Below are positions 11,700 to 24,462 of a stretch of DNA of 64,000 bases, piece after piece. The position numbers and the translations under genes are program-made. The stretch covers positions 124,001-188,000 of the forward strand of contig QANY01013280.1 of NCBI GenBank assembly GCA_003255025.1, given 5' to 3'. The notes beneath the pieces were generated by a model. That model was not told the DNA's origin, searched no databases, and saw nothing but the letters and a program-made list of their open reading frames with translations. Each line of letters starts with the position of its first letter. The stretch's first letter is position 1. Source of the DNA: Datisca glomerata (taxonomy: Eukaryota > Streptophyta > Magnoliopsida > Cucurbitales > Datiscaceae).

Positions 11700-12430
11700 A
11701 AAAAAAGGAAAATTAGGTATTTAGTGTAATTTATTATTTAATTTTGTTAAATGACCTTTTTATTCCTATTTTACAGATATGGTCGCAAATTTCATATCAC
11801 ACTCTTTCGCAATCTCCTTTTTCTCTCTCGCGGTCTTTGTTGGTTTATTATTTCTCACAGGGTTCTTTGTCGATTGTCGCCTTATTTTCTCACCATTGTG
11901 CTCTCGTCGTCGGCATTTTTTGGGTGCTCTGGTTTGAGTTTTGAAGATCTAATTTTTGGGCACTTGCCCTCGTATTATGGTTTTCTCTCCCTCGTATGGC
12001 TTTTGGCTTGATTTTCTTGTTTGATTTAAGAGAGATTAAAGCTCTGAAGTGGAGAATTAGATAATCCAGTAAGAGATAGGTGAAAAAGGAGGAGACAGGT
12101 TTGGATGTGATAAGGAGTATGGTATTAGTATGATGTATGATTATCACGGATGATATATAAAAATATAAATATATACTACGATATACTGATGATATATTAT
12201 AATATATTATAGTATATAAATATATCATAGTATACCAAAGATAGTATATAAAAATATAATACGATATATTGATGATGTATTTTTATATGCATAGTATGCC
12301 TGTACATAAATTTTTTCTTGTTTTATAAAAAAAAATCAGTTAAAAAAACTAGTCATCCTTACAAATACAATTTTTTTTTGTCATTCTCTTACTTATTTTT
12401 AAAAAAAGATTATTTCCCTAAATGAGCCTT
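11700..12430 (-). repeat. Right arm of the ~700-bp inverted repeat
   Basis: Reverse-complement partner of 9100-9850, with the same blocks in the opposite order. It lacks the part of the left arm that carries the 38-bp foldback arm. Sense and antisense copies about 1.85 kb apart could pair if transcribed together. The ORFs at 11751-12011 (+) and 11890-12228 (-) mirror those of the other arm and are not genes. Confidence 0.8.
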
Positions 12431-12850
12431 TATAAATTAAACAATATGTAATCCCTTTATTATGATCCCCAACATGAACATTCATATAAATAAATTTAGA
12501 GAAAGATAATAATATTTTTTAGTAAGATAAATTAGTTCATGATATAATCATTTCTTATCAATATGATAAAGTAGCAAAATAAAATCAATTTCTATATTAT
12601 TTGAACAATAATATTATATAATACAATTTCAACATTATAAATAAACTAATATATTTGATATTTTACTATTATTCTACTTTTAACTTTAGATTATAATAAT
12701 TAATAGTGGTGATGGATTTTTCTCAACATGAATATTAATTTTAAGTTCTACCTATACTTTAAATTAGTTTAATGCGTTTTTCAGATGTACACGTATTTTT
12801 CGACATATACTTCAAATTAATATAATACATGTTTCGGATGTACTTTTCGA
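12430..12850. other. AT-rich intergenic stretch
   Basis: AT-rich DNA with no ORF and no repeat that I could recognise. Confidence 0.5.
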
Positions 12851-13020
12851 CGCTTTCTACGGGTTCTCCAAAAAGGATCTAGAATCATCAATTGAACCCA
12901 TATTGAAGGACCACATTATATTTTTATAAAGACAACTGAAGAAACAACACAGTACACAATTTGTCTATCTGCAGCCACAGTCCAAGTTGTCCAACTAACA
13001 CTAAAATTGAGGATCCAAAA
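12850..13020 (-). repeat. Copy of the 11280-11490 repeat, in the 3' flank of gene 2
   Basis: Partner of the inverted copy described at 11280. It starts about 250 bp past the stop codon of the gene at 13277, so it may be part of that gene's 3' UTR. Confidence 0.65.
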
Positions 13021-13276
13021 CATACCAATCACCCCAACACACAATATCTCCTACAATATGTAATTTCTCATTATAATATCTATACATATAAAACTAATAC
13101 AAAATTGACAAACTTATGAACTCAGAATGCGGCCTCTCTCACTCTCACCCATTTATGCAAAACTTATACTACATTACAGTCAATCTCTTATATATACCAT
13201 ATAGCCGATAAACACTGAAAGAAAGAATATAATAGAATGAATTCTTCAATACTCTATCATCCTTATGCTTAAACAT

Positions 13277-15126
13277 TTACCAAACTGGTTTGTCTGAACC
13301 CCATGGACCCCCTTTTCCTGAACCATGATGGCTAACCGGTACCCACGAATTGAATTCCCAACATGCTGAAGCATGACTGAAGTTTACCCACTTTCTTCCT
13401 CCTCTTATCCTCCACTCTCCTTCCATTTTATGTTCATCACCGTGAACTCTCCATCTCGGATTATACCAGTCCCTACCTTTGTTCCAGCTATTTGAGCCGC
13501 AATTTCTCATATTCCAACCGTTATCCCATTCTTTATCTTCATTGGCTCTGTTTTTCGGTGAACAACTATTTTCCCACGGATTTTCTTTTTTGTCAGTAGC
13601 TCTGTGAAGATCTTCTTCGGCTTCCCCCCATCCAGTGCACCAAAAAGACTGATTCAATCCGAGGGAATTACTCAGATTACTGACACTTTCATGATCATCT
13701 CCAATGACTGGAGCACTAGGTTCTCTTTCTAAGTCCAAAAGAAGATCCGGGTCAATGCTCGAGTTCCAATCGATTTCATCAATATATATATCAGGGTCAG
13801 GCAATGATATCTCGCAAGGTAAGTTGTTAATTTTTGCCCAGAACCGGCTTTTCGCATTGTGAAATGCCTCTTCGCCTGCAGAGTCGTCCCATTTAAGGAC
13901 GTTTTCGTAGAGGTACATACACTTCTTGGTATCTATCAGTTTTCGCCAAGGAACTGAGCCGACTGAGATGCAAAATTTCTTTTCCCATGCTGGCACACTA
14001 GAGCAACCATTACCTAGGAGATTGAATTAACAGAAATTCTTCATTAATAAGAATACTCATTTCGATAATTAAACAAGTTTCCACAAAAGATTTTGCAGAA
14101 CACGATATGTAAAACGGATCTTAATTAATGGGACACAGAAGTCCTACACCAGACAACCAAAGAAGTGCGAAAAATTCTGCATCCAACTGGCATTACAATC
14201 TAAATTGGATGTGGTGAATGATCAATTAAGAGTAAATGCAAAAGCTGAAGGACAATCCATTTCGCCTAATATATTTAAAACCCATTACACAAATTCACAG
14301 GTTATACAACATCTATATGCCATTATTCTCCACTGTTAAAGTCTTGAGTGCTATCTCATACCAAAAGGCTAGCTTATTGAGTTGAGGGTTTCCCCACGCT
14401 TATATTCTTAGCCCACAACATATTCTCAACCAATGTGAGACTATTTCCTCAACATCCCCAATGAAGCACCGAGCGTGAAGAGTGGACATGATGTAACAAG
14501 CTTAATTAGATTCTTATACATAAGCAACATGAAACTCATAGCTAGAGCTTCATCTTCTTAATCTTAATCATCACCTATTGATCACTATCATTAAACTACG
14601 GAGCAAACAACTTAAGAGATTGTTTCTCTTCTAAGTTCTGCCACTTCTCATGGCCCTTCCAGAAAACTCGTTACAGAAATTCCCCAAATAACAAAAAGAT
14701 ATATTGACTGTAGAGATACACAGGAAGCAGCATCTAAAAGTTTAACATCTCTTATAATCAGAAGAACATCAGCCTATATTCCAACACACCCTATCTTCTA
14801 GCTAACAAAAAAAAGGAAGAAAAAGGAGAAAATTTCAACACCATCATGAAATTTTTAGAAGAAACGAATTCCAACACATACCAAAACACAAAAATTAAAC
14901 CACAGCCCATAAAAATTGGAATACACAACTCCATTAAAAGGCTATAATTGAACCTAAAAACCATTAATAACATTCAAAGAAGCCGCCAAAGCAAAACTAT
15001 TGGAAAGCCAATTACAGAAGACAACATCGCTATCATTAATCATGTACTAAAGCGAGAAAAAAAGGAAAAAAAATAAGAAGAAAAGCCCAGAAACGATCAT
15101 TACCCAGAGGTGGCTTTCTGTCCCAT
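13277..15126 (-). CDS. Uncharacterised Trp-rich plant protein
   Basis: Two exons on the - strand join in frame to 247 codons. Exon 1 is 15126-15104 (MGQKATSG), with donor GTAATG; exon 2 is 13997-13277, after the acceptor TTGCTCTAG. A closer upstream AG (CTCCTAG) would put a stop directly after the junction, which decides the choice. The N-terminal half is the conserved part: VPAWEKKFC, SVGSVPWRKL, LKWDDSAGEEAFHNAK, RFWAKIN, then the acidic block PDPDIYIDEIDWN. The C-terminal half is rich in Trp, Asn, Gly and Arg (WGEAEEDL, EWDNGWN, WNKGRDWYNPRWR, GEWRIRGGRKW). I recognise the N-terminal block from uncharacterised plant proteins, but no function is known to me. No signal peptide or membrane segment is visible. 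Confidence 0.82.
14340..14530. other. Possible small repeat inside the intron of gene 2
   Basis: The stretch (CATACCAAAAGGCTAGCTTA, then CCCACAACATATTCTCAACC and AATGTGAGACTATTTC) resembles a common plant LTR-type motif around a 'GTGGGACTA' box. Its boundaries and class are not resolved. The rest of the 1.1-kb intron (13998-15103) shows nothing. Confidence 0.3.
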
Positions 15127-18100
15127 GATCGTGACCCCTTCATCTCTTGTTGACGAATTTCACCCCTTTGTCTTCTCCAGCTACCCATTAATAGAAACCA
15201 AAAGGCAGACACCCCCAGAAGAACGAAAAATAAAAAGAAAAACCACAGAACAGGTGGCGATGATGGCTACAGAAGAAGAAAAACAGTGTAAAGCAAAAGA
15301 AAAGGAACAATTATAGAAACCCTCAGCTTTAGCAAAATGGGGGTCGCGAGTTCCTTGGCAGAGAATATAAAGGAGGTTTGGTTCTTCGACGAAATCAAAA
15401 CAGAAACTGATCAGCTTCTGAAGCGATTAAAGAGGAAACTTTGAGAAAGTTTCTAAATTCTAATATGTTAGCGGGTGCTTTAAGAAAAAGTCCATGTTTT
15501 CCCGTTTTTATATTTAAAATTATTTTTTGCCATTGGTTTTGCTTTTAATTTACAAACTACACCACTGAGCACGCTATGACATTTTGTTCAAAAAATAAAG
15601 TGACGGAGGTTAAAGTGGCAACCGCAGAAGGGATGTTATATATATCCGTTCAGAAACATCGGATGAGATCTGTTAAAAAATTAATATTTTAATATAAAAA
15701 TAATTGAGTATTTATTTAAATTTAACTGAATGATCAGATCTAATCTAATTATAGATTATGTCGTTATTAGACGACGAAAAAAAACTGGAACGAATATACT
15801 CACTCCCATTATAATTTTCTTAGATTTTAATATTTCACTCATTCTTTTCTCTCAAAATATTTATTTATTTACCCTCTCAACATATAAATAGTAGATTATA
15901 ATTTAAAACACTGATAATAAATGACTTGAAGGAGTACACAAAAAATCAGTCGAGATGGAGTTCCTAATCCCACTAACATTTAATACTAAATAAATAATAA
16001 TCTATCATACATGAACTACTATCAACATATGGAACAACATTATTGTTAAGCAGGTAATAGGGTAATTTACCTGCTTTAAAAATAAAGTTTTTTTCATAAC
16101 ATAAATAGATATTTAATGATGATGATAATTGTTTAATTTTTATTTTTAAGATCAGAATTAAAATATGTGTGATTCGAAATTATGAATGTAAAAATTAATC
16201 ATTTGTATCAATTCATTATCAGTAACAAAAACTCGATAAAACTAAAATTTCAAGAACTAAATTAACACTCTGTCTTTTTATCATAAATGTGCCAAAGCAG
16301 TGTGTACAACTAAGAAATTATATTGTTAATAGACTACTCTATAATGACTAATGGAATAAGACATGTTACACGTTTTATGTGTTATGTCAACATTTTTAAC
16401 AATTATGTTAATTTAATTGTAGACTTGTTGGGTAACTGGAGGACCACTAAGTAGCAAAATTGTAATTGGAAAATAGTATCCTTAAACAAAACTCAAAGCC
16501 TACTGCAATTAATATTTTACTTGCAAATTTCGTAAGTTAATTTATTTATTTTTTGTCAATTCTAACTGTAAAAAAACATATTATTACTTTGTGTTAGTAG
16601 ATATTAAATTCTTAAATTAGTCAAATATATAAACTCTACCCCTCCTAGTTTTTTGAAACCATCAACTTAATTTTCCTTTTGCCCTTCTAATTTTAGTAAT
16701 TAATACATTTTTTTCTTGTTGAGTGAAGTTTTCACCTACAGAGTTTAAAAAATTAGATACATAATGAGATAAGTGGATCAATAATTGTCATTATTTTGAT
16801 TTTTACTAAATATGTAATTTTGTCATTATAATTTGCTCTATTTTCAACAAAACAACTCAAGTTTGTGAGATTTTTAAAATTGTTTGATTTGCATCACTCG
16901 TTAAAATGATTGATAAATGAACTTATTAATGATTGACACATCATTTGATCATTTAAAATTTAATTAATTATTTTGTCGGTATAAAATTATTCAAATATTA
17001 GTTGTATCCATAACTTAAAAATTAAATCAAAAGTTAAATTCTTATAGATTTGGTAAGTGAAATTACCCCTAATAACTTGTTTAATTTACATTAATATATA
17101 CCACTTCTAAAAGTGGAGATTTGTTGGAAAACTTTTTTTTACAACTCTATCTAACAATAAAAGCATTATTCCTAAAACACCATTACTCTTTGAGCAATGA
17201 GACAATCAATTATCATTAATTCTTGCAAATTAATTTTGTGTAAAAACTAAAAACATTTACAATGCAATTAAGAGGTAATGAAATTCATCAAAATAACCAT
17301 GTATGAAAACATTTTCATACAACAGATGTATCATTTTCTGTTGATAAACTCTCACTTCACTTTCAAGCATATAATTTTTTTGTCAACATTTTATAACATT
17401 TATTGATAATAACTTTTAATTATCAATTCGATATGATTTTGTTATTTTATGTATTTAAATATTTAATTTTTTTAAATAATTTGTTAATATTTTTAAAACA
17501 TTTGATCTCCATGTGCAATGCACTTGCATATTGTGGTCTTCAAATTGAGAGTTATTTTTATTTTATTCTTACATATTTTTATATATTCGAATTTAGATGA
17601 AAAATTAAATCTCAAACTATGATAGTATCCTTAGTAAGTGTTTTAACTAAAATGTCATACCCTCTGAGTTATCCAGTGTTTGTTATTTAATCTTAAATTT
17701 CTAAAGAATATGTCCTTCACATATATAAATTTTACTCTTATAACTCGCTAAAATGATATATCCATTGTTTTTCCTTTACTCTTATAATTTCTAAGATATT
17801 ATAAATTTTACAAAAAAATAGATATATTATAACTAGAATCCACTAGTTATGATTGGTAATTTTAATCAAACACGTAATTAATCAAGTCGTAAGTGTTAAA
17901 ATAATGCAACGATCATTTATAGATTAATTTATTAAATATAAATTATAAAATAATAACAGATAAATGAATAACAATCACCTAAAACTAAATCATTTATTGA
18001 ATAATTTTAAAATTATTTATAATAATATCTGATGAAAAAAGTAAGCCAAAGGTATAAGTACTGGAAATTGCCCTTCAGATAGCTACTAGACACGTGGACG

Positions 18101-19105
18101 TACTTGTGAATAATGTGTAATCAGAAGGTATCCATCCTCGGAGACACTCTCACATGTTGACAGAATTATCCCTACCGAAAGATACAAATTACATAATAGT
18201 CACCCTGTGTCGGCTAATGTAAAATGATAACTGACTGTAAGGTTAGGCGATTAGGAATATAGTAAAAAAGACGTGGTCAAAATATAGATTATTTTTGCCA
18301 CGTTGACCTCGGAGACCGATTCCTAGCCACTCCATTGTACTATCGGCCACCATCCGGTGTGAGTTTTTCATCAATTTTGTTTCCATACCTATTTCAATTT
18401 TTTTAAATAGGTAACTTTTTAGATATTTTAATGTTTCGATCCTTAATTTTAAAAAATATTTCACACATATAAAAATAATATTATAAATTTTTTATTAATA
18501 TAATAAATAACTAGTCAAATACAAATATTTTATTAACAATTTTTTTTTTATTTTGAAAACTCGTACTCAATTCTAAACATTCTGATTTATTTAAAAGCAT
18601 GATCGTAATTATTCACATGAAAACGTAACAAATCGATATACAAATTACCCAATTAATCTAAAGAAATCATTTAATCTAAAAATAATCTCTCATTTATTTA
18701 TAATATAAACAAATAACACATTTAATGTAAACAAGTTACACATTCTAAACATTAATTGTAGAAAAAAAATTAATCAATTATAGAAGAAAAATTAGCAATA
18801 TTAAATTACAAAATTATTATGAAACAAATATGAAGTAAAAAATTAAAATTGAAGTAAAATAATAAGTTGCATGCCATGAGGTTGAACCTTGAAGGGGAGA
18901 GAAAAATTTAATTGCTTAGCCAAATGATCAACTACATTGTTGTTGAAAAAGGTTATCTCTTTTAATATTTACTACCCTCAATCTGTTCCGTCCCATGCTG
19001 GAACCAAAACGGAACGGATTTTGCTATTATGGTTCGTACTCATTTTTTTTCTTTTGAGAAATTCACAAGGATAAAAAAAATTCATATTATTTCATGACAA
19101 AATTT
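15127..19105. other. AT-rich intergenic region upstream of gene 2
   Basis: The first 330 bases contain the - strand promoter and leader of gene 2; the purine-rich + strand at 15220-15310 is a pyrimidine-rich leader on the - strand. The remaining 3.6 kb is very AT-rich with scattered short repeats. The ORFs at 17403-17600 and 18243-18464 have no recognisable domains or plausible context. No gene is supported. Confidence 0.55.
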
Positions 19106-19474
19106 TATTATGATCATTTATATTAAAGTAATTGCACTGAATAAGATAAGTTTTGAAAGTTAATTTAAGAAATAACAGGTTTTTCATATTATAGGTAAAT
19201 AACATATTTTTAGTGTCACGTCAATAACCAGCTGTTGACGAATTTGTAGTTGACGATTTTAAATTTCGATTTACAAATTTCATAATCTATTTTGGTGGGG
19301 TGATTGCATTTAATTAAATATTCCAGAATTTATTGTATTTCAATTCAAACTTATCTTTTAGTTTTATTTTTAAAAAATTAGATGATAATTAGTGATTGAT
19401 TCTAGTTTCATTTTTAGCTAATTCTGATAAGAAAATATTCTAGTTTCAATTATTGATTTTAATTCTGATAAGGC

Positions 19475-20558
19475 TGTAAATGATTTTTTCAATATGGGAA
19501 CAAATAATAAAAATTATAATTTAAAAAGAGAATGAAAGAATAAAGATATCATCATTTATGTGGAAAACTCTGAAAAGGAAGAAAAATCACCGGAAGATTG
19601 TTGATATTCACTTGTGTAAAAGGTTTTACATAGTTGTTGATGAGAGAAGAGAGAAAGAGTACTGCCTTTAGTTAAGGTTTGCTTAGGTCTCTCCCCTTTT
19701 TTGCCTTTTTCATGTGCTTGTACTTAGAGGCCTGATGATAATAATAATAATATTAATAAAAGTGGATGATTACACCCCTTATGCTTTTGATTGATGAGAT
19801 TACTTTCAGGCGGGGGTTCTTTTACTTTGCTCATTCCTTTTAGCAGTTTTGTCATCAGTCCGTCAACCACTCAATCAGTTAAAGTCACTTGATGGTTCAT
19901 CGTGGTTCGGCCAATCAATCACAACCACGTAGTGATCATTCTAGATTCCTTTCATCTGTTCTCGTTCTTCTTCTGGTCCTTTCCGTCCCAAAGGCGTTGG
20001 TCCCCTCAGGTTGTTCCCATTTTTGAAGGAGTGGGTTCCCCGTCAGTCTGTTCCCGTTTAACCAGTCACATTTTATTCTTGTTCTTGCATAGTTCGGCGA
20101 GTGCTTTGCCCATTTAGGGTAGTTCTCCATGTCTCAGGTTCCTTTTCCTATTTCAAAGATGCGGGTCCCCTGTCAATCATTTCCCATTCTCGAAGGTGTG
20201 GGTTCCCCGTCAGTCTGTTCCTGTTTAACCAGACACATTTTATTCTTGTTCTTGCATAGTTCGGCGAGTGCTTTTCCCATTTAGGGTAGTTCTCCATGTC
20301 TCAGGTTCCTTTTCCTATTTCAAAGATGCGGGTCCCCCGTCAATCATTTCCCATTCTCGAAGGTGTGGTCCCCCGCTAGTCTTTTCCAGTTGACTAGTCA
20401 GTTTTTCCCGTTGGCCGGTCTACTTTTTCCGTTATGATGCTCTTTCTTGCTTTTCTATTCATTTTCGTTCTCGCATTCTTTCCCACTTTCTAAAGGCATG
20501 TGGTTTGTTCTTTATCCGTTTACAGGTTTCTCACGACTCCAGTCCCCGTTCCTATTCA
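19475..20558 (-). repeat. 3' LTR of gag-only Gypsy element 1
   Basis: Starts TGTAAATG and ends TATTCA in + coordinates. It is a direct copy of 23439-24459. On the - strand it is preceded by a purine tract (AATAGGGGCAAA) at 20559-20570, as expected of a PPT. It holds an internal tandem duplication of about 160 bp (about 20027-20186 and 20187-20350; GGGTTCCCCGTCAGTCTGTT), which the other LTR lacks. It also has a short AAT run near 19737. ORFs within it are not genes. Confidence 0.85.
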
Positions 20559-21180
20559 TTTGCCCCTATTGCGCTTCAGTGAAGTTCATCGAAGTGCAAT
20601 GAATGCTTCTAACACATGTTTAATTTTAGTAGGTTTGATTCTCTTATTTTTTATAGACTCATCGGTCTAGATCCTGTCATGTGAGATTTTTCTAGTTCAT
20701 TATGAGAGAAAGACTTTAGGTTCAAATAAAGAACAACGGTCTCATTTTGGCTTTGAGTTTCAGGATCATCCACTGAGTTTCAAAAAATACTTCATCTTTG
20801 CTTTTTTCAGTTGTTTCCATTATGAATTATTTGAGCATCGTCTGATCCATTTAAATAATGATATTTCTGTTTTGAAGTTTCTAATTTCCTTGTGAGAACG
20901 ATGTATGTGGACACTTCCAAGGACTTAGGCTACTCCCATAGAGTCATGGCCCTGTTTTGATTTCCTACAAGCTCATCGATAGAGTTTCCCCCGTTTCTTC
21001 ATTTTTAATTTTCCTTCTCTCATACTATAAGATCTGTGACATGAATATTGTACAAGGGTAATATAATAATTTATTAAAATGAGTAAGGGGCGACTGTACC
21101 GCTTCATAATTTCATTGTAGGAGCTTGAGTTTGATGGCCCACTTCTATTGGTAGATTTTCTCGTTTCCTTATTTTCTTTT
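20559..21180. other. Internal region of Gypsy element 1, no gene
   Basis: Sequence between the 3' LTR and the pyrimidine-rich region. In related elements an antisense gene sits here, but I see no open frame or homologous motif, so it appears to have been lost. Confidence 0.5.
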
Positions 21181-22395
21181 TCTGCTTTCAATTTCCCCCT
21201 TCCTTTTCTCGCTTCTTTTTTCCTTTACCCATGGCCATCTTTTGCTCAGCTTCGTTCTTTAGCTCTTCTTTTCTGTCATTCTTTACTCAACTCTTCTTTT
21301 CTCAGCATTTCTTTACTAAGTTGAAGGTCTTTCATTAACTTCTTTTCTTTTCTATTCTGAAGTTCCTTTCTCAACTTCTTTTCGTTTCTGTTCTAAGGAC
21401 TTTCCCATTCTTAAGACCTTTCCTTTTCCGTTCTTCAGATTTTTCCATTCTGAAGACGTTTCCTTTTCCGTTCTTCAGACTTTCCCATTCTGAAGACTAT
21501 TTCTTTTCCGTTCTCCAGCTCTTCTTTTCTGCTCTTTTTTATTCAACTCTTCTTTTCTCAATGTTTCTTTACTAAGCTAAAGGTTTTTCCTAAACTTCTT
21601 TTCTTTTCTATTCTGAAGTTCATTTCTCAACTTCTTTTCTTTTATGTTCTGAAGTTCTTTTCTCAACTTCTTTTCTTTTCTGTTATGAAGACTTTCTTGT
21701 TCTTAAGACATTTCCTTTTTCGTTCTCTAGACTTTCTCGTTCTGAAGACGTTTCCTTTTCCGTTCTTCAAGCTTTCCTATTCTGAAGACATTTCCTTTTT
21801 CTTCTTACATTTGTTTCATCCCTTACGTGTTTTTCTCCTTGGCTTTTTTGTTTAGTTTCCACATTTTAGAGATAAAGTTTTTCCCGCTCTCAATGGCTTG
21901 AGTATCTAGGCCGCCGACATTTTTTCTACATTTAAGATAGAAGGTTTTTCCTGCTTTCAATGGCTTATGCATCTAGGCTGCTGACCATTTTTTCACTTTT
22001 TAGAGAAAAGATTTTTCCCGCCCTCAAGGTCTTAGACATCTAGGCCGAACATTTTTCACTTTTTAGAGAGAAGGTTTTTTCCGCTCTCAAAGGCTTGGGC
22101 ATCTAAGCCGCCGACCTTTTTTTCACATTTTAGAGAGAATGTTTTTCCCACTCTCAAGGGCTTGGGCATCTAATCCGCCGACCTTTTTCACATCTTAAAG
22201 AGAATATTTTTCTCACTCTCAAGGGTTTAGGCATCTAGGCCGCCGACATTTTTTCACATTTTAGAGAGAATGTTTTCCCGCTCTCAAGGATTTGGGCATC
22301 TAGGCCGCTAACCTTTTTTCACATTTTAGAAAGAAGTTTTTTCCCACTCTCAAGACCTTGGGCATCTAAAGCGCCGACCTTTTTTTTTTATTCTG
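21180..22395. repeat. Pyrimidine-rich tandem arrays in Gypsy element 1
   Basis: 21180-21830 is an irregular array of TTCTTTTCTGTTCTGAAG-type units. From 21860 to 22390 there are eight units of about 63-66 bp: TTTTAGAGAGAAGGTTTTTC, then CCGCTCTCAAGGGCTTGGG, CATCTAGGCCGCCGACC. On the element's own (-) strand the unit contains CCCTTGAGAGCGGG and TTCTCTCTAAAA, like the arrays after pol in the other Gypsy elements. gag is joined almost directly to this array, so pol has been deleted. Confidence 0.85.
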
Positions 22396-22439
22396 CCTTT
22401 TTTTCCTGCACTTTAGCCCCGTTCTTCTTTCTTTGGCTC

Positions 22440-23380
22440 ATTAATCCGTTGTCCTGCTTCTTTTTTTTCCTTCTTCTAACGTGTTGTATGCTTGCGTACT
22501 TTGGAAAGTCTCATGCATGGTCAAAGGTTTTATCTTTAATAAATCTTCAAAGAAGGCTGATTCCGGATCCAGCCCCCATCTAATATCCAGTCTCGTTACT
22601 TTGTCGTCACAACTTTCCACTTTGGCCATTTCCTCCTGAAATCTATGAGTGTACTCCCGAAGTGTTTCTTTTTCCTTATGGGCGGCTATTGTCAGAAAGG
22701 TAGTATGAGTCCTCCATTACTGCTCGGTAAATAGAGTACTATACCAGGAAGACAGTGGACATGACAGTAAAATTAGTAATAGATTGAGCAATGATGGAGT
22801 GATACCATTTAAGTGCAGTCCCAACTAGACTTATGGAGAATACCCTGCACATCAAAGCGTCTTCATGTTGGTACAATGCCACGACTTGCTTGAACCGTAT
22901 GAGATGATCTACATTTTCAAATTTTCCTTCATAACATTTGAATTTAGGTGCCATAAACTTCTTCAGAACTGGGGTGACCAAGATTTCTAGACTTAATAGA
23001 ATTCTGGTGAGTGATTCCAGGTCAATTTTTCCCGTGTTTCATAGGTTCCTTAGTTCCATCATCTTTCTTTCCATAATATCTCTCATGCTAGCTTCCTTCA
23101 TGACTTTTGGTTGGCGATTTTTTCCCGCCTTCTCCTTTTTGTGTTCCTTGCACTGAACTTCTACACGTGTCTCTACAAGGTCCCATTGCAATGCAGCAAT
23201 CTGTTCATGTATTGTCTGCCACGCATTATGTAACATTTTGACGTTTCGTTGTTTTATCTCTTACATTCGGCTTAGGATAACCTAAAGCATCTCAGTTGGG
23301 GAAGCTGGGTGATTGGCTTGTTCATCCTCGTTCCCGTCTTCTTTGTTAAGGGCGATGTTTGATCTGGTTCGAGGCATGGT
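22440..23380 (-). pseudogene. gag of Gypsy element 1
   Basis: Reads on the - strand from MPRTRSNIALNKEDGNEDEQ (near 23378) through EQIAALQWDLVETRVEV (23200), MAPKFKCYEGKFENVDHLIR (22950), ALYQHEDALMCRVF and ALKWYHSI (22830) to ESCDDKVTRLDIRWGLDPES (22600) and MHETFQ (22530). This is the capsid (retrotransposon gag) region of a plant Gypsy element. It is closely related to the gags at 26092 and 48108. Frame breaks separate the pieces. It ends at 22441, where the tandem array begins; protease, RT and integrase are absent. The element is therefore non-autonomous and would need a partner's proteins. Confidence 0.85.
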
Positions 23381-23438
23381 TTGATTTTCTGGAGGGCATC
23401 TTTGAGGTTTCTTTTTGCTCTCAATGAAAGCACTAAAA

Positions 23439-23697
23439 TGTAAATGCTTTTTGTATGAGAACGAATAATAAAGATAATAATTTAAAGAGAGAATGAGAGA
23501 ATAAAGACACCATCATTTACGTGAAAATCCTTAAAGAGAAGAAAAATCATGAAAAGATTGATGTATTCACTTGTGTAAAAGATTTTACATAGTTGATGAG
23601 AGAAAAGAGAAAGGACAGTGTCTTTAGTTAAGGTTCGCTTAGATCTCTTTTTTCTTTTTCATGTGCTTGTACTCATAGGCCTAATGATGAGGATGAT

Positions 23698-23756
<59 letters not shown>

Positions 23757-24459
23757 GGGGATGATCACACCCTCTATCTTTTGGCTGATGGAATTGCTTG
23801 CAGGTGTAGACTTCTTTACTTTGCTCATTCATTTCAGCTGTTTTGTCCTCAGTCCGTCAGCCACTCAATCATTCATAGCCGTTTGGTGATTTCTCGTGGT
23901 TCGGGCTAATCAATCATAGCCACTTAGTGGTCATTATGGATTCCTTTCATTTGTTCTCGTTCTTCTTCCTGTCCTTTCCGTCCCAGAGGGGTTGGTCCCC
24001 TCATTATTTTCTCGATCTCATAGGTGTGGGTTCCCCGTCAGTCTGTTCCCGTTTTCAAAGGCATGGGTTCCCCGTCAGTCAGTTCCCATTTTCGAAGTCG
24101 TGGGTTCCCCGTTAGTCTGTTCCCGTTTAATCAATCACATTTTCTTCCTGTTCTTGCATAGCTTAGCGAGTGATTTGCCCGTTTAGAGTAGTTCTCCATG
24201 TCTCAGTTCCTTTTCCTATTTTAGAGGTGCGGTGCCCCATCAATCCTTTCCCATTCTCGAAGGTGTGGGTCCCCCGTCAGTCTTTTCCTGTTGACCAGTC
24301 ATCTTTTCCCATTGGCCGGTTTACTTTTCACATTTTTGTGCTCTTTCTCGATTTCCTGCTCATTTTCGTTCTCACGTTCTTTCCCGCTTCCTAAGGGTGT
24401 GTGGTTTGTTCTTTATCCATTTACGGGTTTTTCTCGACTCTAGTCCCCGTTCTTATTCA
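23439..24459 (-). repeat. 5' LTR of Gypsy element 1
   Basis: Direct repeat of 19475-20558. Just outside it (23400-23438), on the - strand, comes TTTTAGTGCTTTCATTGAGA, a primer-binding-site region matching those after the LTRs at 26046 and 48054. It contains an (AAT)n run of about 18 units at 23700-23756 and three roughly 40-bp GGGTTCCCCGTCAGTC units at 24015-24120. Confidence 0.85.
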
Positions 24460-24462
24460 TTT

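Noticed and set aside
18243..18464. 73-aa - strand ORF in AT-rich DNA
   Set aside because: No homology recognised, no splice or promoter context and no repeat support.
19902..24394. Several + strand ORFs with repeated 'VGSPSVCSR' peptides
   Set aside because: They are translations of repeats within the Gypsy LTRs, antisense to the element's own direction.
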